From: Streptococcus shenyangsis
GTDB lineage: Bacteria > Bacillota > Bacilli > Lactobacillales > Streptococcaceae
Direction: 5' to 3'
NCBI RefSeq assembly: GCF_006385785.1
Contig: NZ_VFSH01000008.1
Location: forward strand, 1-64,000
Length of the DNA: 64,000 nucleotides
The first letter of the stretch is position 1; the number at the start of each line of letters is the position of its first letter. The notes below the pieces were generated by a model that saw nothing but the letters and a program-made list of their open reading frames with translations, had not been told where the DNA came from and made no database searches. The translations under genes and the position numbers were made by a program. Shown piece after piece: positions 60,106-64,000 of the stretch.

Positions 60106-61104
60106 TTACTTTATCCAATTTATATCATAAAACTGTTCATAGAACTTCTCAGCTTTTTTAGGATTAATCATATTGACAAAACAGATTTTCCCATATAGTT
60201 TTTGACGATAAGAGTATTTATCTAAATTTGTATTATGTTTTTGATTATAGGCCTCTATACGGTTTGAAGCTCCATATTTTTGTAGACAATAGATTTCTAA
60301 TCGTATTTCACTTAGTATTTTCTTTGGTACATTCAGTGTTTCGTTCACAAGTACACCAGTGATGATTTTTCTCTGTCCAGGACGCAAAACTGTAGTTTTA
60401 TCCAAATTTAATTTTAGAAAATTATTGATAGTTTGTAACGACTGCTCTATTGTTTTGGATAAATAATCTACTTCTATTGAAGAAATTTTTTCATTGCTAG
60501 AAATTGTTATATCATCTGCATACCTAGTATATTTGTATTCTGAAAGAGAACAGATATTTTCTAACTTTTTATCGAAATCACGGAATATTAAGTTGGAAAG
60601 ATAAGGACTAGTAGGTGCTCCTTGTGGTAAGTATCCTTCATAAGTACATAATATCGCTAAAACATTGGATACTTCTTTAGTATATCCAAAATTTAAAAAT
60701 AAGAGAAAAACATTTTTGAATTTAATAGAGGGGAAAAAGTCTGAAATATCAGTTTTAAAAATATACTTTTTCCCAATATGGGGAGTAGCATTATCTATAA
60801 TAGATTTTTGTTTTATAAAGCCTGTAGCAGAGGTAAAAACAGGTTGTGTATACAAGATATTATGTAAAATCCAGGTTTGAATAAGTTTTAGATTGAATCC
60901 TGGAATTAGAAGTTTTCTTTTTCCACCGTTTCTTTTATCGATAAATCGAGAAATATAACTAGCATCAACGGAGTTAGTTAGCTTGTAAAAGTACTTTTTT
61001 TCAACACCAATTAATCTTCGTAAATGTTCAATATTAAAAATTACAGGAAGTCTGTTAGACTCTAACTGTCTTTCATAAATTTTAATAGATTCTTTGGTCC
61101 ACAT
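60106..61104 (-). CDS. Retron-type reverse transcriptase
   Basis: This 332-residue RT has the catalytic box YADD (195-198) in YTRYADDIT, the first Asp in FKTDISDFFPSI (119-122), and LPQGAPTSP (159-167). The NAxxH motif (N105-H109) and ITG (248-250), a VTG variant, are motifs that mark retron RTs and bind their own RNA. The length fits retrons. There is no maturase or endonuclease domain, so it is not a group II intron. AGAGGAT precedes the ATG. A strongly palindromic RNA candidate lies immediately upstream, followed by the effector gene. It should copy part of that RNA into msDNA. Confidence 0.92.
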   Translation of the reverse strand: MWTKESIKIYERQLESNRLPVIFNIEHLRRLIGVEKKYFYKLTNSVDASYISRFIDKRNGGKRKLLIPGFNLKLIQTWILHNILYTQPVFTSATGFIKQKSIIDNATPHIGKKYIFKTDISDFFPSIKFKNVFLLFLNFGYTKEVSNVLAILCTYEGYLPQGAPTSPYLSNLIFRDFDKKLENICSLSEYKYTRYADDITISSNEKISSIEVDYLSKTIEQSLQTINNFLKLNLDKTTVLRPGQRKIITGVLVNETLNVPKKILSEIRLEIYCLQKYGASNRIEAYNQKHNTNLDKYSYRQKLYGKICFVNMINPKKAEKFYEQFYDINWIK

Positions 61105-61135
61105 TTTATCCTCTAATATAACTTTTATAAGAAAT

Positions 61136-61263
61136 TTTAAAAAATAATATACTAATGCAATAGTACATGCATCTGTATGTACACTAGCATTAGATAAAAG
61201 TAAAAGCTCTTCAAAAAGTACATACAGATGTATGTGCTATTGAATATATGTATTAATTTAAGA
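61136..61263 (-). ncRNA. Candidate retron non-coding RNA (msr-msd)
   Basis: Between effector and RT lies an inverted repeat with 25-bp arms (61158-61182 and 61218-61242, 2 mismatches) around a 35-nt spacer. Weaker complementarity extends about 20 bp further outward. On the transcribed strand the left arm starts CAATAGCAC, containing an AGC that could hold the branching G. The spacer has U-runs and AAGAGCTTTT. No reading frame is present. Position directly 5' of the RT and the fold fit a retron RNA; exact msr, msd and a1/a2 limits cannot be set here. Confidence 0.7.
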
Positions 61264-61295
61264 CTTTGCTTAGTGAGAATTCACAGATTCGTGAT

Positions 61296-62861
61296 TCAAG
61301 TGCTTATGTTAGGGAGAAACTTGGAACCAGGTGGTAAAGCGTCTTCAGCTGAAAAGACTTTACTTTTTGCTAAAGAATCTAAAGTTGCATTAGATAATTT
61401 TATTTTTTCTAATAATTGATAACCTAGCTCAGACAATGTATAGTGGCCTTCGGAATCTTCTAGTAGTTTATGATTCAGACAATCCTGTAATACATTACTA
61501 TTATAATCTTTTACTAGTTCATTTACAACATCATTATCTTCATTTTTAAAAAATTTTTGCTCATTTTGATTAGTATAAACTAAAAATATAATTACACCTA
61601 ACAATTTATTTTTAGTAAGATCAGGATAATCATTCAGTTTATTAGTAAAAGAATCATAAATATTTTGACGAATAAAAGTACATTGGTTAGCATCAAATAG
61701 ATTATATTCTTTTGTAATATATTTTTCATGCCTTGGAAAGAGAGGACTCCATTTCTTATTTTCCGATTTTTTCCAAAATATACTAAATGTATTGTTTGGT
61801 GTATTTCTATAGTTTGTCACTAGAGCTTGAGTCTCTCCGTAACCCAGGATATACTTTGTCTCGTCTTCATCTAATACAGAATTTTTTTCGAAATTTTTAA
61901 ATTTGTCTAAAACATCTTGGCTTAAAGATTTTATTTTATCAAAAAATTTTTCATCTACTGTAAAGAATTTAACAGTTACATTTATATTTGTATTGTTTTG
62001 CCTCCACTGATATAGTTTTTGATCAGCAATAGACATACCATGTAGACAAAAAATGAGAACATGGACTGTTGATGGTAAATATTTTTGTAATATATTTAAA
62101 TAATCTATGATAGTTTCTCCAGAACCACTGAAATCATCTAATAAAACTAGAAAACGTGTTGTTTTAAAAACTTTTTTAGCATTTTTTCTTTTTTTTCTAA
62201 GTTTTTCCTCTATTGAATCCAAATCAGACAGATTTTCTTCTAAGTTTTTAATAGCATGATTAATTTTATTCTTAAGCCGTTTAGTAGTTATGTTATCATT
62301 CGTTAAACTAACAAATTTACAAAGAGAATTAGATATTTCTAATCTTTGTTGACTAATATTCTCTTGTAATTTAGATAAATTGTATTCTAAGTTAAATATA
62401 TCTGTTATAAAACTATCTATAAAATAATTTGAGATTCCAAATTTTTCAATGAATAATGTAACCATATGTTTGCTGCTGTTATAGACAGAAGGATTTTTAT
62501 TTAAAACGTAAGCAAATTTGCAAAGTCTGACATCCCCAAATATTTCAGTATATATTTTTTTAAGCTCATTAAAAGTAAAATCATAGAATTCATCAAAACT
62601 ATTTTTAGAATAATATCTATAATGTTCTTCCAGTATATTAATAATAATTTCTAAAATCTCTTCTCCGTTTTCCTCACTTAGAATTCGTGAAAAAAAATTT
62701 GATAATTTATCACGAAAATTTACTAAATATCTTTCAGAATTCATTATTTCGGGAGATATTGAGTTTTGTAAACAGAAAATTTCTTTAGTTTTTTCAACTT
62801 TTTGATTGAAGTCTAGATTGGGAATTGGTTGATTATTCTCTTTTGAATTTTTAGCAAGCAT
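61296..62861 (-). CDS. Putative retron effector with PRTase-like and winged-helix-like domains
   Basis: This 521-residue protein has a helical N-terminal half (1-225) and then FLVLLDDFSGSGETIIDYL (237-255). That matches the phosphoribosyltransferase PRPP-loop pattern of acidic pair plus SGSGET. Following segments, LGYGETQALVTNYRNTPNN (339-357) and SPLFPRHEKY (372-381), continue the domain. The C-terminus (about 415-490: VLQDCLNHKLLEDSEGHYTLSELGYQLLEK) looks like a winged helix. Proteins with PRTase and winged-helix domains are partners of one retron class (literature knowledge; I recall type III). AAGGAG precedes the ATG. Toxicity when the RT-DNA is disturbed is the expected role. Confidence 0.72.
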   Translation of the reverse strand: MLAKNSKENNQPIPNLDFNQKVEKTKEIFCLQNSISPEIMNSERYLVNFRDKLSNFFSRILSEENGEEILEIIINILEEHYRYYSKNSFDEFYDFTFNELKKIYTEIFGDVRLCKFAYVLNKNPSVYNSSKHMVTLFIEKFGISNYFIDSFITDIFNLEYNLSKLQENISQQRLEISNSLCKFVSLTNDNITTKRLKNKINHAIKNLEENLSDLDSIEEKLRKKRKNAKKVFKTTRFLVLLDDFSGSGETIIDYLNILQKYLPSTVHVLIFCLHGMSIADQKLYQWRQNNTNINVTVKFFTVDEKFFDKIKSLSQDVLDKFKNFEKNSVLDEDETKYILGYGETQALVTNYRNTPNNTFSIFWKKSENKKWSPLFPRHEKYITKEYNLFDANQCTFIRQNIYDSFTNKLNDYPDLTKNKLLGVIIFLVYTNQNEQKFFKNEDNDVVNELVKDYNSNVLQDCLNHKLLEDSEGHYTLSELGYQLLEKIKLSNATLDSLAKSKVFSAEDALPPGSKFLPNIST

Positions 62862-62951
62862 AAACGCTCCTTGAATTACTATATTCTAGGAAATTAATTA
62901 TTTATGAACTATTTTAAAATGAAGGCTGATAAAACTTGTATAAAGATAGTA

Positions 62952-63650
62952 TCATAGGCTTGTCTTCGTAGTTAAGATGCTATAGTTTAGGTTGGTCAAC
63001 ATCTGATTGCAATCCTCTACAGAAAGCTCGTAAGATTTTTGGAGAAATTCAGCATAAATCATTTCTTCTATGGATGATTGTCGTAAACTTCTTCCAGCAA
63101 TTTCCATTAATTTTACGGAAACTGGATAAGGTAATGTTAAGGCTATACATAGTGCCACAATGGTTTGTAATTTAGGTTCTTTTGCATTTTTTTGTAAACT
63201 ATATATAGTTCTTTGCGAGATTAGAGCAGAGGCTTCTAAGTCTTCTACAGACATTTTTTTACGTTCTCTCAGATAAGAAATTGCACTTCCAAAATCGAGT
63301 GGCAAGTTGTTTAAAATATCTACGGACTCTTTCGCTTCGGCATTTAGCATCGCTGCTCTTATTTCAAGCTCTAAATTATTATCACTACTATCATAATTGT
63401 ATTGTTGTCGTTTATTTGTGTCTATAGAGTTGTTAAGAGCAGTAGATAAGCCGAAATAAAATACAAATCCATCAATGTTATACTTATGCTCTTTTTCAAA
63501 TACAAGACAACATTCATCCATGTGAGTTCTGGCATAATAGGTCATGGATAGTTTATTATCTTCTAAAGTTTCTATATATTTATATTGATTCAAACAGATA
63601 TGTGAATCAATATAAATAAATTTACCTTCAAGAAAAAGATTACCTGCAAA
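62952..63650 (-). pseudogene. 5'-truncated XRE-domain gene upstream of the retron
   Basis: The nominal TTG start at 63593 has no ribosome-binding site, and the frame stays open and protein-like to 63650 (NLFLEGKFIYIDSH before the TTG). The next codon upstream is a stop, 22 bases from the telA-like stop. The 213-residue remainder has a C-terminal helix-turn-helix (ISYLRERKKMSVEDLEASALISQRTIYSL). It is thus probably the 3' part of a longer gene, cut at the island's right end. An ImmA-like upstream domain is one guess. It may still be expressed from the TTG. Confidence 0.6.
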
Positions 63651-63672
63651 CTATACTTACAAGGGACTTGTG

Positions 63673-64000
63673 TTATTCTTGTACTTCTTTCTGGGCGGCC
63701 TTGCCTTGGTCTAGAAGGGCTTGGACGATTTTCTCATCGCGTAGTTTGACAGAATCGTTGATCATTTCTGCGGACTTGACAATGGTTGTTTCTAGTTGGG
63801 CACGTTTCTGGCGTCCCAATTCAATTGCTGCGACGATACCTTGGTTTTGAGCGACCAGACTTTCAGCCAGTTTGGTAACAGACTCAACAGCGACTGTCGG
63901 GCTTTGGGCAATTCTCTCCATCTGCGGAATCACTTCCTTGCTGGTCTCAGCTAGCATCTGAAGGGCAGCATTATTGGCATTGACAATGGCATCTGCCACG
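63673..64000 (-). CDS. Toxic anion resistance protein TelA family, C-terminal part
   Basis: The frame is open at the window edge and gives at least 109 residues of a Gln/Ala/Glu-rich helical C-terminus (MADAIVNANNAALQMLAETSKEV... AAIELGRQKRAQLE). This matches the end of TelA/KlaA family proteins, as does the higher-GC core-like codon use. It marks the return to core chromosome on the right of the island. The N-terminal part lies outside the window. Confidence 0.82.
   Translation of the reverse strand, partial: VADAIVNANNAALQMLAETSKEVIPQMERIAQSPTVAVESVTKLAESLVAQNQGIVAAIELGRQKRAQLETTIVKSAEMINDSVKLRDEKIVQALLDQGKAAQKEVQE

Noticed and set aside
60106-61104. Group II intron or DGR origin of the RT
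   Set aside because: No maturase/endonuclease domain, no intron RNA ends and no variable-repeat pair; NAxxH and ITG (VTG-like) motifs favour a retron.
61136-61263. Reading the 61 kb palindrome as a plain terminator of the effector gene
   Set aside because: The long arms are followed by A/T-mixed sequence rather than a clean T-run, the spacer is 35 nt, and the RT gene continues on the same strand.
54807-63660. CRISPR array in the accessory island
   Set aside because: No regularly spaced repeats; the tandem TGACTACATTTT pair has no spacers and no cas genes are present.

Overview
The window is chromosomal DNA of a mitis-group Streptococcus (S. pneumoniae, S. mitis or a close relative). The gene order matches that group as I know it: gltX, pgi, patB/patA, hexA(mutS), argR/argS, gpsA-galU, dapD/dapL, pbp1b, tyrS, malP/malQ divergent from malXCD-malAR, aspS, hisS, ilvD, rpmF-rpmG. 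Three BOX elements and one 107-bp RUP-like element also point there, as do the AT-rich extended -10 (TGnTATAAT-type) promoters. I cannot name the species from sequence alone.

Layout. 1-8 kb: a partial tRNA-Glu, a cytidine-deaminase-like gene, gltX, pgi, a class I amidotransferase and the PatA/PatB heterodimeric ABC exporter with a leader terminator. 8-24 kb: mismatch repair, arginine regulation, argS, gpsA-galU, a rhomboid protease, folate and lysine/diaminopimelate genes, a DMT transporter, pbp1b and tyrS. 24-31 kb: a P1B-like ATPase with an unusual metal-site motif, rlmA(II), and an accessory ABC-transporter locus (regulator, small proteins, an ATPase broken by one amber codon, a permease). 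31-41 kb: the maltodextrin regulon with MalR and CcpA sites. 41-54.8 kb: aspS-yitT, an eight-gene ABC/CPBP/XRE operon with a palindromic operator on its -35 box, hisS, an MFS exporter with an Rgg-like regulator, a MIP18-family gene, ilvD and the ribosomal proteins L32/L33.

From 54.8 to about 63.65 kb lies an AT-rich accessory island between rpmG and a telA-like gene (cut by the window edge). It holds several genes I do not recognise, a partial gene duplication flanking an inverted cargo gene, a frameshifted small membrane ORF and, most notably, a complete-looking retron. The retron has a reverse transcriptase with NAxxH, YADD and an ITG variant of the VTG motif, and a PRTase-like/winged-helix-like putative effector. 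Between them lies a 25-bp inverted repeat (2 mismatches, 35-nt spacer) that is the best candidate for the msr-msd RNA. A 5'-truncated XRE gene sits upstream.

How the parts work together: the mal genes bind, import (MalXCD) and degrade (MalP/MalQ) maltodextrins under MalR/CcpA control. dapD and dapL belong to the acetylase branch of lysine/DAP synthesis. The retron genes share one strand with the RNA candidate between effector and RT, as expected of an anti-phage tripartite unit. All functions are inferred from recognisable motifs; no database search was possible.
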